From Comamonadaceae bacterium (GTDB lineage Bacteria > Pseudomonadota > Gammaproteobacteria > Burkholderiales > Burkholderiaceae_C), in the NCBI GenBank assembly GCA_025352965.1, contig JANXRP010000047.1, positions 1-37,651 on the forward strand: a DNA stretch of 37,651 bases, written 5' to 3'. Both the position numbers and the translations under genes were made by a program. Under the pieces are notes generated by a model that saw only the letters and a list, made by a program, of their open reading frames with translations, was not told where the DNA came from and did not search any database. Positions 19,357 through 28,266 of this stretch are shown piece after piece. Each line of letters opens with the position of its first letter. The stretch's first letter is position 1.

Positions 19357-20438
19357 CCTTCGTCATCGATTGGATCTGGTTATTGCTTGCGCTACCAGTG
19401 GCTTTTGGTTTGGGTTGGTTTTTTTCTCGTCTCGATGTCTGGCAGTGGAAGCTGGAATCAAGGCATCAACCGCGTGCTTATTTCAAAGGTCTTAATCATT
19501 TGCTGAATGGTCAACAAGATCACGCCGTCGATAGTTTCATCGAGGCGGTGCAAAACGATCCTGATACCTCAGAGTTGCACTTTACATTGGGCAATCTCTT
19601 TCGTCGTCGCGGTGAGTACGACCGCGCCGTGCGCGTGCACGAGCATTTACTGGCGCGTGCCGATCTCACAAGTCTAGACCGCGAGCGTGCCCAGTTTGCG
19701 CTAGCGCAAGATTATGCTAAGGCGGGACTGCTTGATCGCGCGGAAGCAGCAATTACAGGTACCAGCCTTGGCCTTAGCAAGTTAAAAACTCGCGAAGCAC
19801 AGCAACTCTTACTCTCTATTTATGAGCGAGGCCGTGACTGGGCGGGCGCTGGTCAAATGGCTGAGCAACTGGAGATGTCGGGCGCTGGCAGTTACACCAA
19901 GCGCCGCGCACACTACCTGTGCGAGCAGCAGTTGTTTGAAGCTGCCATGACCTTGTCGCCCACGTCACCTCGCGCTTACATTGAGTTAGCCCGTCAACAC
20001 ATGGACGCAGGCGACTTTTCGGCAAGCCACGTTCTGCTTGCCTCCGCAGCCAGTCATGCTCCGCAAGCCTTGCCGCTTTTGGCTTTCCAGCTTTGGGCAA
20101 CGGCAAAAACAGATGATCACAAACAAAGGAGCATTCAAACGCTGGCAGCAGCGTATGCCGAGTCGCACAGCCTAGCTGTGCTGGAAGCCTTGGTAGGCGC
20201 GGGCTGGCAGGATGCTCGCATTGCTTATGCGGCGCATTTGCTCAAAGAGCCATCGTTAGTCGCCGCCAGCTATTTGATTGAGTCACCCGAGACACAAGCA
20301 GCGCTCCAAAAAGCATGTGAGCCACTCAAGCGCTACCGCTGCGCGGCTTGCGGTTTCGAGGCCAAGCAATACTTCTGGCAATGCCCAGGCTGCCAAGCTT
20401 GGGATAGCTATCCATTCAAGCGTGTTGAAGAGCTCTAA
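19353..20438 (+). CDS. lapB: Lipopolysaccharide assembly protein B (TPR / rubredoxin-like)
   Basis: Inner-membrane-anchored regulator of LPS synthesis, known as LapB/YciM, which in E. coli controls LpxC turnover with FtsH. Of its 361 residues, one N-terminal membrane helix (about 7-25) is followed by a cytoplasmic TPR domain (for example [20 protein letters not shown] and [20 protein letters not shown]). A C-terminal rubredoxin-like metal site has paired cysteines (CAAC and CPGC, about 330-352). Usually lapA (a DUF1049 membrane protein) precedes lapB; here ihfB abuts lapB directly, so lapA is missing from this locus. The gene lies next to LPS heptose genes, in keeping with its role. Confidence 0.93.
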   Translation: MTFVIDWIWLLLALPVAFGLGWFFSRLDVWQWKLESRHQPRAYFKGLNHLLNGQQDHAVDSFIEAVQNDPDTSELHFTLGNLFRRRGEYDRAVRVHEHLLARADLTSLDRERAQFALAQDYAKAGLLDRAEAAITGTSLGLSKLKTREAQQLLLSIYERGRDWAGAGQMAEQLEMSGAGSYTKRRAHYLCEQQLFEAAMTLSPTSPRAYIELARQHMDAGDFSASHVLLASAASHAPQALPLLAFQLWATAKTDDHKQRSIQTLAAAYAESHSLAVLEALVGAGWQDARIAYAAHLLKEPSLVAASYLIESPETQAALQKACEPLKRYRCAACGFEAKQYFWQCPGCQAWDSYPFKRVEEL

Positions 20439-21678
20439 CAACGTACGTGCGGTTTTGATGTTTGCGGCGTTTGCCGCCGCCTACTTTATTTCTGCGGCTC
20501 TGCGCACGGTGACGGCGACACTTGCCCCGACGCTGACGCAAGAGTTCGCGCTGCAAGCCAGAGATTTAGGCCTCTTGTCAGGCGGGTACTTTTTGGGTTT
20601 TGCCGCCTTGCAAATTCCGTTAGGCGTCTGGCTGGATCGCTATGGTCCGAGGCGAGTGATTTTATGTATGCTTTCGATTGCTGTGCTGGGCTGCGCTGTG
20701 TTTGCTGTGGCTACCAATTTTTACAGTTTGTTAATCGCGCGCGTGCTTTGTGGCCTTGGCGTTAGCGTGTGCTTGATGGCGCCACTGACGGCATATCGCC
20801 GCTGGTTCAATCCCGAGACGCAGTTACGTGCGAATTCGTGGATGCTGATGACGGGTTCGCTCGGCATGCTGTGTGCGACACTGCCTGTACAAGCAGCCAT
20901 GCCCGTGTTGGGTTGGCGCGGCATCTTTTGGGCGCTAGCGCTGTTTGTGGCCATTGCCATGATTTTGATTGCTTTGTGCGTGCCTGTTTGGCGTGAGGCT
21001 CTGGTAGATAAAGATAAGCCAGTTCAGCCATCGGTGGTTGGTGAGGGGCAGATCATATCGATTTGGCGACACCCTGCTTTTGTGCGCATGGTGCCGATTG
21101 GATTTTTTACATATGGCGGCATGATTGCGATTCAGACATTGTGGGTCGGACCTTGGATGACACGCATAGCTGGCTACACCGCAGTAGAAGCGGCAGGTGG
21201 CTTGTTCGCGATCAATTTCGCTATGCTGATCAACTATTGGGCATGGGGATGGGTCAACCCAAAATTGGCGAGTCATGGCTGGGATGCCGTGCGATTGATG
21301 CGCATAGGGTTGCCGTTTAGTTTGCTCGCATTGCCACTCGCCGTGCTGGTGGCAACGGACACACCGCTTGCTGCGGGTTGGGTTCTGCCAATCTGGATCG
21401 TGTGGATTTTTTATTTTGTAAGTAGCGCCTTCGTGTCCCTTGCGCAGCCTGCAGTTGGGATGGCGTTCGAGAGTCACATGGCTGGTCGAGCGCTGACGGC
21501 TTATAACTTGGTGATCTTCATGGGCGTATTCATAGTGCAGTGGGGCATTGGATTGGGTATCGATCTGTTTCGCTGGTTTGGGATGAGCGAAGTGCAGGCG
21601 TACACCGCAGCATTTGGCGCATTTTGGTTATGTTGCTTGGCTTCATACGCGCATTTTTATCGTCATGCTCGGGGATAA
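20422..21678 (+). CDS. MFS transporter
   Basis: Predicted 12-helix major facilitator of about 418 residues; substrate unknown. The GVWLDRYGPRRV motif after the second helix is the MFS loop 2-3 signature, and the following PLTAYRRWF segment is family-like. The frame is open from a TTG at 20278 inside lapB, but the extra residues are out-of-frame lapB sequence and unlikely. No ATG exists before 20458, where the first helix has already begun, so I suggest the GTG at 20422 (or TTG at 20425), giving a short basic N-terminus. It overlaps the end of lapB by 17 nt. It is placed between lapB and hldA in the co-directional run, but nothing in it proves an LPS role. Confidence 0.75.
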   Translation: MLKSSNNVRAVLMFAAFAAAYFISAALRTVTATLAPTLTQEFALQARDLGLLSGGYFLGFAALQIPLGVWLDRYGPRRVILCMLSIAVLGCAVFAVATNFYSLLIARVLCGLGVSVCLMAPLTAYRRWFNPETQLRANSWMLMTGSLGMLCATLPVQAAMPVLGWRGIFWALALFVAIAMILIALCVPVWREALVDKDKPVQPSVVGEGQIISIWRHPAFVRMVPIGFFTYGGMIAIQTLWVGPWMTRIAGYTAVEAAGGLFAINFAMLINYWAWGWVNPKLASHGWDAVRLMRIGLPFSLLALPLAVLVATDTPLAAGWVLPIWIVWIFYFVSSAFVSLAQPAVGMAFESHMAGRALTAYNLVIFMGVFIVQWGIGLGIDLFRWFGMSEVQAYTAAFGAFWLCCLASYAHFYRHARG

Positions 21679-21685
21679 TCGCAAG

Positions 21686-22618
21686 ATGCAAGCAAACATC
21701 AAACCTCATTTAGCGAACGCCAAAGTACTCGTGGTGGGAGATGCCATGTTAGACCGCTATTGGTATGGCGCGGTGGATCGTATTAGCCCCGAAGCACCTG
21801 TGCCTGTTGTCAAAATTAATAAACGCGAAGACCGTGTTGGCGGTGCGGCGAACGTGGCCTACAACGCCGTGACCCTAGGGGCTCAAACGTCTTTTTTAAG
21901 TGTGGTGGGTGATGATGATGCGGGTCGCGAATTAGAGGATCTGATGCGCAGCACGGGTATTTCTACGCATCTCACGCGCGACGCTAAGCTGGAAACCACC
22001 GTTAAGCTGCGCGTGATTGGACGAGCCCAGCAGCTCATTCGCCTCGATTTTGAAAATACGCCTGAGCAAGACGTACTGGCGGCACAAACTGAGTCTTTCA
22101 AGCGATTGGTTGGCGCGCATGATGCCATTTTGTTTTCCGATTACGCCAAGGGTGGACTGGCGCACGTGGCAGAGATGATTGCGATTGCTCGCGCGGCCAA
22201 GAAGCCCGTGCTGGTTGATCCCAAAGGTTCTAACTATACGCACTACCAAGGCGCTACCGTGATAACGCCTAATCGCAGCGAGCTGCAACAGGTGATTGGC
22301 TCGTGGGCGGACGAAGATGATTTGCGAATCAAGGCTCAAAACCTGCGTGAATCACTAAAACTAGAGACGCTTCTTTTTACGCGCAGCGAAGATGGCATGA
22401 GCTTGTACGATGCCAAAGGCGACTTGCACGTGAAGGCCGCCGCGCATGAAGTGTTTGATGTGACGGGTGCAGGTGATACGGTGATTGCAACCTTGGCATC
22501 GCTGGTGGCATCGGGAATGAGTTTGCGTGAAGCCATGCCGCATGCCAACCGTGCGGGTGGTATCGTGGTGGGCAAGTTTGGTACGGCAACCGTGAGCTAT
22601 GAGGAATTATTTCAATGA
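21686..22618 (+). CDS. hldA: D-glycero-beta-D-manno-heptose-7-phosphate kinase (RfaE domain I, HldA-like)
   Basis: Phosphorylates heptose 7-phosphate at C1 in the pathway to ADP-heptose for the LPS inner core. The protein is 310 residues of the PfkB carbohydrate-kinase family, with [13 protein letters not shown] near 16-28, GGAANVA at 52-58 and the C-terminal DVTGAGDT (258-265) holding the catalytic aspartate D264. It lacks the nucleotidyltransferase half of E. coli HldE (477 aa), so a separate HldC is needed elsewhere in the genome, as is usual in Burkholderiales. The ATG at 21686 (MQANIKP) is preceded by GGGGAT; an ATG at 21665 overlapping the transporter gene is less likely. It overlaps hldD by 4 nt. 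Confidence 0.93.
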   Translation: MQANIKPHLANAKVLVVGDAMLDRYWYGAVDRISPEAPVPVVKINKREDRVGGAANVAYNAVTLGAQTSFLSVVGDDDAGRELEDLMRSTGISTHLTRDAKLETTVKLRVIGRAQQLIRLDFENTPEQDVLAAQTESFKRLVGAHDAILFSDYAKGGLAHVAEMIAIARAAKKPVLVDPKGSNYTHYQGATVITPNRSELQQVIGSWADEDDLRIKAQNLRESLKLETLLFTRSEDGMSLYDAKGDLHVKAAAHEVFDVTGAGDTVIATLASLVASGMSLREAMPHANRAGGIVVGKFGTATVSYEELFQ

Positions 22619-23610
22619 GCACAAACAAGCGCATCGTTGTGACAGGCGCAGCAGGTTTTATTGGCAGCAATATCGTGCAAGGCTTGAATGCACGCGGCAT
22701 CACAGACATTATTGCTGTTGATGATTTAAAACAGGGTGACAAATTTCGCAACCTTGCAGATTTGAAAATTAGTGACTACGTTGATGCCAATGATTTTTAC
22801 GTTGACTTCAGCACGGATCGTTATGGCAAGGTTGATGCAATCTTTCACGAAGGTGCTTGCAGTGACACGATGGAGAGCGACGGCGCGTACATGATGCGCA
22901 ACAACTTTAGTCTCTCGTGTCAGCTGTTTGATGCTTGTCAGGCACAAGGGACGCGCCTGCTCTATGCCTCCTCAGCAGCCGTGTATGGCGGTTCGGATAC
23001 GTTTAAAGAACTGCCAGAGTATGAAAAACCACTTAACGTCTATGGCTACAGCAAGCTCCTATTCGACCAGTGGGTGCGCCGCAAAACGTCGATGTTTACG
23101 ACTCAAAAGGCTCAAGTCACGGGTTTTCGTTATTTCAATGTTTATGGGGCGCGTGAGCAGCACAAAGGTCGCATGGCCAGTGTGGCGTTTCATCAATTTC
23201 ATCAATTTCAAGCAGAAGGTGCTGTCAAGCTGTTTGGGGGCTACGATGGCTACGCGGCGGGCGAGCAAAAGCGCGACTTTGTCTATGTAGATGACGTGGT
23301 TGCTGTGAACTTATGGTTTTTTGATCATCCAGAAAAATCAGGTGTTTTTAACTTGGGCACAGGACGTTCGCAGCCTTTTAATGACGTGGCACTGGCGGTG
23401 GTGCAAGGCCTCACAGGGCAGACATCCAGCTTAGAACAGATAGTTGAAAACGAAGCGATTGCTTACATTGATTTTCCAGATGCTTTGAAGGGTAAGTATC
23501 AAAGCTATACCCAAGCGGATCTTTCGGCTTTGCGTCATACAGGTTGCGATCATGTTTTTGTCGATGTTGCGCAAGGTGTCTCGAGCTATTTGAAGCGCCT
23601 GTCAACCTAG
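22615..23610 (+). CDS. hldD: ADP-L-glycero-D-manno-heptose-6-epimerase
   Basis: Last step of ADP-heptose synthesis: epimerises ADP-D-glycero-heptose to the L-glycero form used in the LPS inner core. The protein has 331 residues of the extended SDR family, with the N-terminal cofactor motif GAAGFIGS (11-18), a [10 protein letters not shown] segment and YGYSK with the catalytic Tyr and Lys. [18 protein letters not shown] is a strong HldD signature. It starts within the hldA stop (ATGA), so the two are translationally coupled. It ends the long co-directional run that began with gyrA; a weak terminator follows at 23640. Confidence 0.96.
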   Translation: MSTNKRIVVTGAAGFIGSNIVQGLNARGITDIIAVDDLKQGDKFRNLADLKISDYVDANDFYVDFSTDRYGKVDAIFHEGACSDTMESDGAYMMRNNFSLSCQLFDACQAQGTRLLYASSAAVYGGSDTFKELPEYEKPLNVYGYSKLLFDQWVRRKTSMFTTQKAQVTGFRYFNVYGAREQHKGRMASVAFHQFHQFQAEGAVKLFGGYDGYAAGEQKRDFVYVDDVVAVNLWFFDHPEKSGVFNLGTGRSQPFNDVALAVVQGLTGQTSSLEQIVENEAIAYIDFPDALKGKYQSYTQADLSALRHTGCDHVFVDVAQGVSSYLKRLST

Positions 23611-23639
23611 TACACTAGCATCCGTTTATTAAATACGTG

Positions 23640-23664
23640 CTCAGTCGTTTACTGAGTTTGTTTT
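23640..23664 (+). terminator. Likely terminator after hldD
   Basis: Stem CTCAGT/ACTGAG with a 5-nt loop (23640-23656) followed by the T-rich TTTGTTTT. The 6-bp stem is short and AT-containing, so termination may be partial. Confidence 0.55.
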
Positions 23665-23690
23665 CATCCTCACTCACTTAAGGAGTTTCC

Positions 23691-24272
23691 ATGGTTAAGA
23701 AATTTATTGCTGCAATCGCTATGTTTGCAGCCATGCTCTACGCAGCAGCAAGCTTTGCCGCTGTTGACGTTAACAAAGCGACAGCTGCCGAACTTGACGG
23801 TGTCAAAGGCATTGGCCCTGCTATTTCCGCAAAAATTGTGGACGAGCGTAAAAAAGGTAATTTTAAAGATTGGAATGATTTCGTGACTCGCGTCAACGGC
23901 ATTGGCGAGAAAAGTGCAGCCAATCTGTCAACCAATGGTTTAACCGTTGGCGGCGCAGCATACAAAGGCGCACCAGCTAAAGCAGAAGAAAAACCTGCAG
24001 CTGCGGCTAAAAAGGATGACAAGCCAGCGGCTAAAGCTGATGCAAAAGCGGCTCCAGCCGCTGCCGCAGCGCCTGCAGCAAAGGCCGATCCAAAAGCTGA
24101 CGCAAAAGCAAAAGCTGCTGCTGACAAGCAAGCCAAGGCCGATGCTAAAGCCAAAGAGAAAGCTGACAAGAAAGCTGCAGCTGATGCCAAAGCCAAAGAA
24201 AAAGCTGACGCTAAAGCTGCTAAAGCCGACAAAAAGGCCGATGCCAAACCATCTGCTGACGCGAAGAAGTAA
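23691..24272 (+). CDS. ComEA-like helix-hairpin-helix DNA-binding protein with Lys/Ala-rich tail
   Basis: Predicted secreted or periplasmic DNA-binding protein of 193 residues. A signal peptide spans about 1-23 (ASFA/AVDV). Two helix-hairpin-helix motifs follow, LDGVKGIGPAISAKIV (35-50) and VTRVNGIGEKSAANL (65-79), a complete ComEA-type module of the kind that binds incoming DNA in natural competence. Residues about 90-193 are low complexity, built from short Lys, Ala and Asp repeats such as KADAKAK, unlike short ComEA proteins. A strong AAGGAG at 23680-23685 precedes the ATG. It stands alone between two terminators. The HhH module is seen directly; a role in DNA uptake is inferred, and a cytoplasmic nucleoid-like role cannot be excluded. 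Confidence 0.85.
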   Translation: MVKKFIAAIAMFAAMLYAAASFAAVDVNKATAAELDGVKGIGPAISAKIVDERKKGNFKDWNDFVTRVNGIGEKSAANLSTNGLTVGGAAYKGAPAKAEEKPAAAAKKDDKPAAKADAKAAPAAAAAPAAKADPKADAKAKAAADKQAKADAKAKEKADKKAAADAKAKEKADAKAAKADKKADAKPSADAKK

Positions 24273-24290
24273 TCTTTTTGAACTTCACAC

Positions 24291-24316
24291 AAAACCCGCT
24301 TCGGCGGGTTTTTTTA
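24291..24316 (+). terminator. Rho-independent terminator after the ComEA-like gene
   Basis: Stem CCCGC/GCGGG closed by a TTCG tetraloop (24295-24308), preceded by four A and followed by seven T. It separates the ComEA-like gene from yaaA. Confidence 0.92.
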
Positions 24317-24330
24317 TTGATAATTGGACT

Positions 24331-25107
24331 ATGATTTTTTTACTCTCTCCCGCCAAATCACTCGATTACGAAACGCCAGTTCCAGCGGACTTACCCAGTA
24401 CCAAGCCAATTTTTATGGGCTCTGCGGGGGAGTTGATCGGTATTTTGCGCGGCAAATCCCCCGCGCAAATTGCTAACCTCATGGATATAAGTGACAAGCT
24501 CGCTACGCTCAACGTGGCGCGTTACCAGGCTTGGAAGCCTCGTGCCACGATCAAGAATGCCAAGCAAGCCGTGCTGGCTTTTAATGGTGATGTGTACGAT
24601 GGACTGGATGCTGCATCGCTTTCGAATGCCCAGCTACTATGGGCGCAGGCGCATGTGGTGTCGCTGAGTGGTCTCTATGGCGTGCTGCGTCCGCTCGACT
24701 TGCTGCAGCCCTACCGCCTTGAGATGAGCACGTCACTTGCTAATAATCACGGAAAAAATTTGTATCAATTCTGGGGATCCACAATCGCCGAGTATTTGAA
24801 CCAAGCACTCAAGACCGATAAAGTGCCTGTGGTTGTCAATCTTGCATCGCAAGAGTACTTTAAGGCTGTCGATAAAAAACATTTGAAGGCACGTGTTGTT
24901 GAGTGTGTTTTTGAAGAATATAAAAAAGGCAATTACAAAGTAATTAGTTTTATGGCCAAACGCGCACGCGGCTTGATGGCGCGGTATGCCATTGAAAAAC
25001 GGATTGTTAAAGTCGATAAGCTGCAAGCCTTTAATAGCGATGGCTATGCGTATAGCGCTGAAGCTTCGAGTGAAGATCGCTGGATTTTCCGTAGGCGTAT
25101 CACGTGA
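24331..25107 (+). CDS. yaaA: Peroxide stress protein YaaA (DUF328)
   Basis: YaaA-family protein of 258 residues. In E. coli it limits intracellular free iron and DNA damage during hydrogen peroxide stress and has been shown to bind DNA. The [19 protein letters not shown]-terminus and the [46 protein letters not shown] and [13 protein letters not shown] blocks are diagnostic. The same frame is open a further 128 codons upstream through the comEA tail, but that part is a repeat shadow and crosses a terminator. The ATG at 24331 has no strong Shine-Dalgarno. The stop overlaps the queF GTG by 3 nt within GTGA. Confidence 0.95.
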   Translation: MIFLLSPAKSLDYETPVPADLPSTKPIFMGSAGELIGILRGKSPAQIANLMDISDKLATLNVARYQAWKPRATIKNAKQAVLAFNGDVYDGLDAASLSNAQLLWAQAHVVSLSGLYGVLRPLDLLQPYRLEMSTSLANNHGKNLYQFWGSTIAEYLNQALKTDKVPVVVNLASQEYFKAVDKKHLKARVVECVFEEYKKGNYKVISFMAKRARGLMARYAIEKRIVKVDKLQAFNSDGYAYSAEASSEDRWIFRRRIT

Positions 25108-25943
25108 AATCACTACCTCAATCTCTCTCGCAAGCCCCGTTGGGTAAGGCTTCCAGCTATGCCGATCAATACGATGCATCTTTGCTTTTTCCTATTGCGC
25201 GGCATGACAAGCGAGTTGAAATAGGCGTGCGTGGCACACCACCGTTTTTTGGCGCTGATATGTGGACGGCGTATGAAGTCTCATGGCTGAACGCACGTGG
25301 TAAGCCACAGGTGGCATTGGCCCAAATCGTCGTGCCTTGCGAAAGTCCAAGCATCGTGGAGAGCAAATCGTTCAAGCTGTATTTGAATAGTTTGAATGGC
25401 AGCGAGTTTGCCGATTTTGATGTAGTAGCTCAAACCTTGAAGCGAGATGTAAGCGCTGCAGTTGGCGCTGGCGTCAGCGTGCGCTTGACGAGGCCTGAAG
25501 TATTTGATGCCCAGGCTATTCACGAGCTGGATGGTTTGAGCTTGGATAGGTTAGATATTGATTGCAGTCGTTATACGCCAGCCCCCGAGCTATTGAAATT
25601 GGAAGCCGAGGAAATCCCTGTGTCAGAAGTCTTGGTCAGTCATTTACTCAAAAGCAATTGTTTGGTCACGGGTCAGCCCGATTGGGCATCGGTGCAAATT
25701 AGCTATTCTGGGCGAGCCATTAACCAAGAAGGCTTGCTGCAATACATAGTCAGCTACCGCAACCACAATGAGTTTCATGAGCAGTGCATTGAGCGTATTT
25801 TTATGGATATTTGGACACGTTGTAAGCCAACTAAGCTCGCGGTCTATGCACGTTATACAAGGCGTGGTGGACTGGATATTAATCCCTATCGCACGAGCCA
25901 TCCAGCAGCTTTGCCTGCCAATATTCGGACGGCTAGACAATAA
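25104..25943 (+). CDS. queF: NADPH-dependent 7-cyano-7-deazaguanine reductase
   Basis: Reduces preQ0 to preQ1, the nitrile reduction of queuosine tRNA-modification synthesis. It is the long bimodular QueF form (279 residues, E. coli 282), with [11 protein letters not shown] (86-96) in the first half. The second half holds the catalytic [11 protein letters not shown], with nucleophile C186 and D193, and the substrate-binding HNEFHE (H225, E226). The [11 protein letters not shown] near the C-terminus is also typical. It uses a GTG start overlapping the yaaA stop. No other queuosine genes lie in the window. Its stop is 6 nt from the convergent mlaB stop. Confidence 0.96.
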   Translation: MKSLPQSLSQAPLGKASSYADQYDASLLFPIARHDKRVEIGVRGTPPFFGADMWTAYEVSWLNARGKPQVALAQIVVPCESPSIVESKSFKLYLNSLNGSEFADFDVVAQTLKRDVSAAVGAGVSVRLTRPEVFDAQAIHELDGLSLDRLDIDCSRYTPAPELLKLEAEEIPVSEVLVSHLLKSNCLVTGQPDWASVQISYSGRAINQEGLLQYIVSYRNHNEFHEQCIERIFMDIWTRCKPTKLAVYARYTRRGGLDINPYRTSHPAALPANIRTARQ

Positions 25944-25949
25944 ATTTTT

Positions 25950-26234
25950 TTAAATGATGAGTTCGCTCACGCCATACAGTGTCGCTAATTGCGTGAGCCT
26001 AGCGGGCGCATGATGAATAGCCAGTTTGGCGTTTGCGGTCATTGCGCTGCGCCGTAAATCAAGTAAGAGTGCGAGTGCAGAGGAGTCAAAAGCTTTTAAT
26101 TGAGAAGCATCAACTTGCCAATCAGCTGCACGCGCCTGTTCTACCCAACTACCTGCGTCGGAACGGCTGGAAGCCTTGCTGGACGAGGCCTGCGAGTGAT
26201 CAAGCTTGGCGGGTAGAGTGAGCATGGTAGCCAT
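25950..26234 (-). CDS. mlaB: STAS-domain protein, MlaB-like
   Basis: Small 94-residue cytoplasmic protein matching a STAS domain, recognised by WQVDASQLKAFDSSALALLLDLRR (about 39-62), whose serine-rich turn is typical. In E. coli MlaB binds the MlaF ATPase and is needed for stability and activity of the MlaFEDB complex. The N-terminal 30 residues are Ser-rich and poorly conserved. It starts 7 nt after mlaC and closes the mlaFEDACB operon. The alternative ATG at 26225 would remove three residues; neither start has a good Shine-Dalgarno. The identification rests on both the STAS pattern and the operon position. Confidence 0.82.
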   Translation of the reverse strand: MATMLTLPAKLDHSQASSSKASSRSDAGSWVEQARAADWQVDASQLKAFDSSALALLLDLRRSAMTANAKLAIHHAPARLTQLATLYGVSELII

Positions 26235-26241
26235 GATGCAA

Positions 26242-26883
26242 TTATTTTTTAATGCTTTTATTTTTTTCAGCTAGCGATTTAATCAAACCATCAATGCCAT
26301 TAGCGTTGACTTCTTGCGCAAATTGACCGCGATACGTCTCGACTAACCATACGCTGAGCACATTAATGTCATATATCTTCCAAGTCGTGCTGCCGCTGGC
26401 ATCCGTCACTTTACCGACACGATAGTCAAGTTGAATGGGGTCTCCCTTGCCGCGTACCTCAGAGCGCACGATGACAGTGGTGTCATCTGCCGCCAGGCGC
26501 AAGGGTTTGACAACCACGGCCTGATCTTTGATTTCTTTGACCGCACCAGCATAGGTTCGAATCAGGAGTGTTTTAAATTCTTCTTGCAAACGCTTTTGCT
26601 GCTCGGGTGTCGCGCTACGCCAGGCAGGGCCAACGCTCGAGGCGGTCATGCGCTGGAAGTTCACAAACGGAATAATTTTGGTGTCGATTAAATTGGCCAC
26701 CTTGGCCGCATCGCCCGCTGCCAAACCTTTGTCTGCTTTGACGGCATCCGTAATTTCAGTTGCTAACCGTTTGACGAGCGCATCGGGCGCTTCTGCCGTA
26801 GCAGATGGGGTAGTGGTTTGCGCAAAGCTTGCAGTACAGCTAGCTGCTAGTAAAAGACTTAGGAAAAACCGTTTTGTGCTCAT
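26242..26883 (-). CDS. mlaC: Phospholipid-binding periplasmic protein MlaC (Ttg2D/toluene-tolerance family)
   Basis: Periplasmic shuttle that carries phospholipid between the outer-membrane MlaA complex and the inner-membrane MlaFEDB transporter. The protein has 213 residues with a signal peptide at about 1-21 (ASFA/QTT). The NFQRMTASSVGPAWRSATPEQQKRL block (about 75-99) is the family hallmark. TWKIYDINVLSVWLVETYRGQF near residues 167-188 is also conserved. AAGGAG precedes the ATG closely. It lies between mlaA and mlaB in the order common to Burkholderiales. Confidence 0.93.
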   Translation of the reverse strand: MSTKRFFLSLLLAASCTASFAQTTTPSATAEAPDALVKRLATEITDAVKADKGLAAGDAAKVANLIDTKIIPFVNFQRMTASSVGPAWRSATPEQQKRLQEEFKTLLIRTYAGAVKEIKDQAVVVKPLRLAADDTTVIVRSEVRGKGDPIQLDYRVGKVTDASGSTTWKIYDINVLSVWLVETYRGQFAQEVNANGIDGLIKSLAEKNKSIKK

Positions 26884-26939
26884 TAAAAACTCCTTGGTTC
26901 TTTATTAACGAAGAATCGTGAAATTGGTGGACGGTGCGA

Positions 26940-27737
26940 CTATCTCAAAATACCAGACGGTATGGGAATCGTTGGTAATTTTGGTAACGCTTGATCTGGC
27001 GTGGATTTGGCAGGATCTTCCACAGAATAGTCGATGTCGTCATCATTGGCAGGTTTTTGCGGCTTGATCATATTTTGTCTGCGCTTCAAATAAACATCAC
27101 GGATGAAGCTGTATTTGTCCAGAGCAATAGCGTCTACTGCATCGGTTGCGTTGAGTAGCTGTGTACGGATGTCCACAAGACGTGTGACGGTGAGCACATT
27201 ACGCGTTGCGTTGTCGGAGACCCTATTGACGGGATCATAGTAAGTGGCTGTGACGGTGCCTGTACCATCACGCACACTGGAAGGACCCAAAATAGGAATG
27301 ACAACATAGGGGCCACTTGGAACTCCCCATTTGCCAAGCGTCTGTCCAAGGTCGGCTTTGGGTGGTTGAATGCCTGCATCAGTTGCTATATCAAAAATAC
27401 CGCCAATACCAAAAATCGTATTAATTCCTAAACGCACGGCTGTCTTGCCTGCGTTAACGATTTCAAATTGCAACGCGTGATTGATCATGGACCACACATC
27501 ACCGATATTGCTAAAAAAGTTACTCACGCCTTGCCGTACCGGTGATGGCACGACAGCCTTGTAGCCATTCGCCATAGGTTTGAGAACTGTGCCATCGACG
27601 GCATCATTAAATTTGTAGATGCTACGATTCATCGGCTCTAAAGGATCCGATGGGTTCGCAGTAGGCCCCGTCGCGCAGCCTGCAAAGGCTAACAACAGCA
27701 TTGCCGAAAAAAGAAGTCGCCATGCGCTTTGCATCAT
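26940..27737 (-). CDS. mlaA: Outer-membrane lipoprotein MlaA (VacJ)
   Basis: Outer-membrane component of the Mla system that removes misplaced phospholipid from the outer leaflet. The 265-residue precursor has a lipoprotein signal peptide ending at LAFAGC with the lipidated cysteine C21. DPLEPMNRSIYKFNDAVDG and the following SNFFSNIGDVW and TIFGIGGIFDIATDAG blocks are diagnostic of VacJ/MlaA. QTLGKWGVPSGPYVVIPILGPSSVRDGTG is a second strong signature. The C-terminal 40 residues are Pro- and Asp-rich and variable. The ATG overlaps the mlaD stop by 4 nt. Here mlaA sits inside the operon, whereas in E. coli it is encoded elsewhere. Confidence 0.96.
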   Translation of the reverse strand: MMQSAWRLLFSAMLLLAFAGCATGPTANPSDPLEPMNRSIYKFNDAVDGTVLKPMANGYKAVVPSPVRQGVSNFFSNIGDVWSMINHALQFEIVNAGKTAVRLGINTIFGIGGIFDIATDAGIQPPKADLGQTLGKWGVPSGPYVVIPILGPSSVRDGTGTVTATYYDPVNRVSDNATRNVLTVTRLVDIRTQLLNATDAVDAIALDKYSFIRDVYLKRRQNMIKPQKPANDDDIDYSVEDPAKSTPDQALPKLPTIPIPSGILR

Positions 27738-28231
27738 TTCGCCTTTGTACCCGTGCTATCAGTTTTGCTATCTGAGTTATCAGCTGCTTTGCTGTACAAA
27801 AATTTACTAATCAAATCTTCTAAAACGATGGCAGATTGAGTGCTGCTTAGGGCATCGCCGTTGACTAAATTTTTATCATCAGCACCAGCCGCAATACCAA
27901 TGTACTGCTCTCCCAAGAGACCACTTGTCAAAATTTTGAGTGAACTGTCTTTGGGGAATGCAAACTTGTTCTGCATTAAGAGCACGGCTTTTGCCTGAAA
28001 AGTCTTATCGTCAAACGTGATCGACTCTACACGTCCCACCACCACACCAGCACTTTTGACGGCTGCTTTGGGTTTGAGACCACCAATATTGTCAAACTTG
28101 GCTGTTACTTTGTAGTTGGAGTCAAAGCTGAGGCTCAGTAAATTGGCCGATTGCAACGCCAAAAACAAAATCGCTGCAAAGCCAATAACGACAAAGAGTC
28201 CGACCCAAATATCATTTTTAGAACGTGTCAT
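27734..28231 (-). CDS. mlaD: MCE-domain lipid transport protein MlaD
   Basis: Substrate-binding subunit of the MlaFEDB transporter: a single MCE domain anchored in the inner membrane and forming a hexamer in the periplasm. The 165 residues comprise one N-terminal membrane helix (about 9-31) and an MCE core beginning YKVTAKFDNIGGLKPKAAVKSAGVVVGRVESI. A LLGEQYIGIAAGA segment further on fits the family pore loop. The C-terminal tail (about 140-165) is charged and variable. The ATG is preceded by GGAG. It ends in a 4-nt overlap with mlaA. Confidence 0.94.
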   Translation of the reverse strand: MTRSKNDIWVGLFVVIGFAAILFLALQSANLLSLSFDSNYKVTAKFDNIGGLKPKAAVKSAGVVVGRVESITFDDKTFQAKAVLLMQNKFAFPKDSSLKILTSGLLGEQYIGIAAGADDKNLVNGDALSSTQSAIVLEDLISKFLYSKAADNSDSKTDSTGTKAK

Positions 28232-28266
28232 TTTTAAACTCCGAATTTCTACTTTTGAATTTCAAA

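Noticed and set aside
20278-20421. N-terminal extension of the second MFS transporter inside lapB
   Set aside because: The sequence is out-of-frame lapB with a TTG start; MFS proteins rarely carry such a tail, and lapB is conserved there.
23738-24292. 184-residue antisense frame rich in Ala and Ser over the ComEA-like gene
   Set aside because: Created by the Lys/Ala codon repeats of the tail; not an independent gene.
23947-24330. 128-codon upstream extension of yaaA through the comEA tail
   Set aside because: Translates to Lys/Gln/Leu repeats in a shifted frame of the comEA repeats and crosses a strong terminator; YaaA proteins begin MIFLLSPAK.
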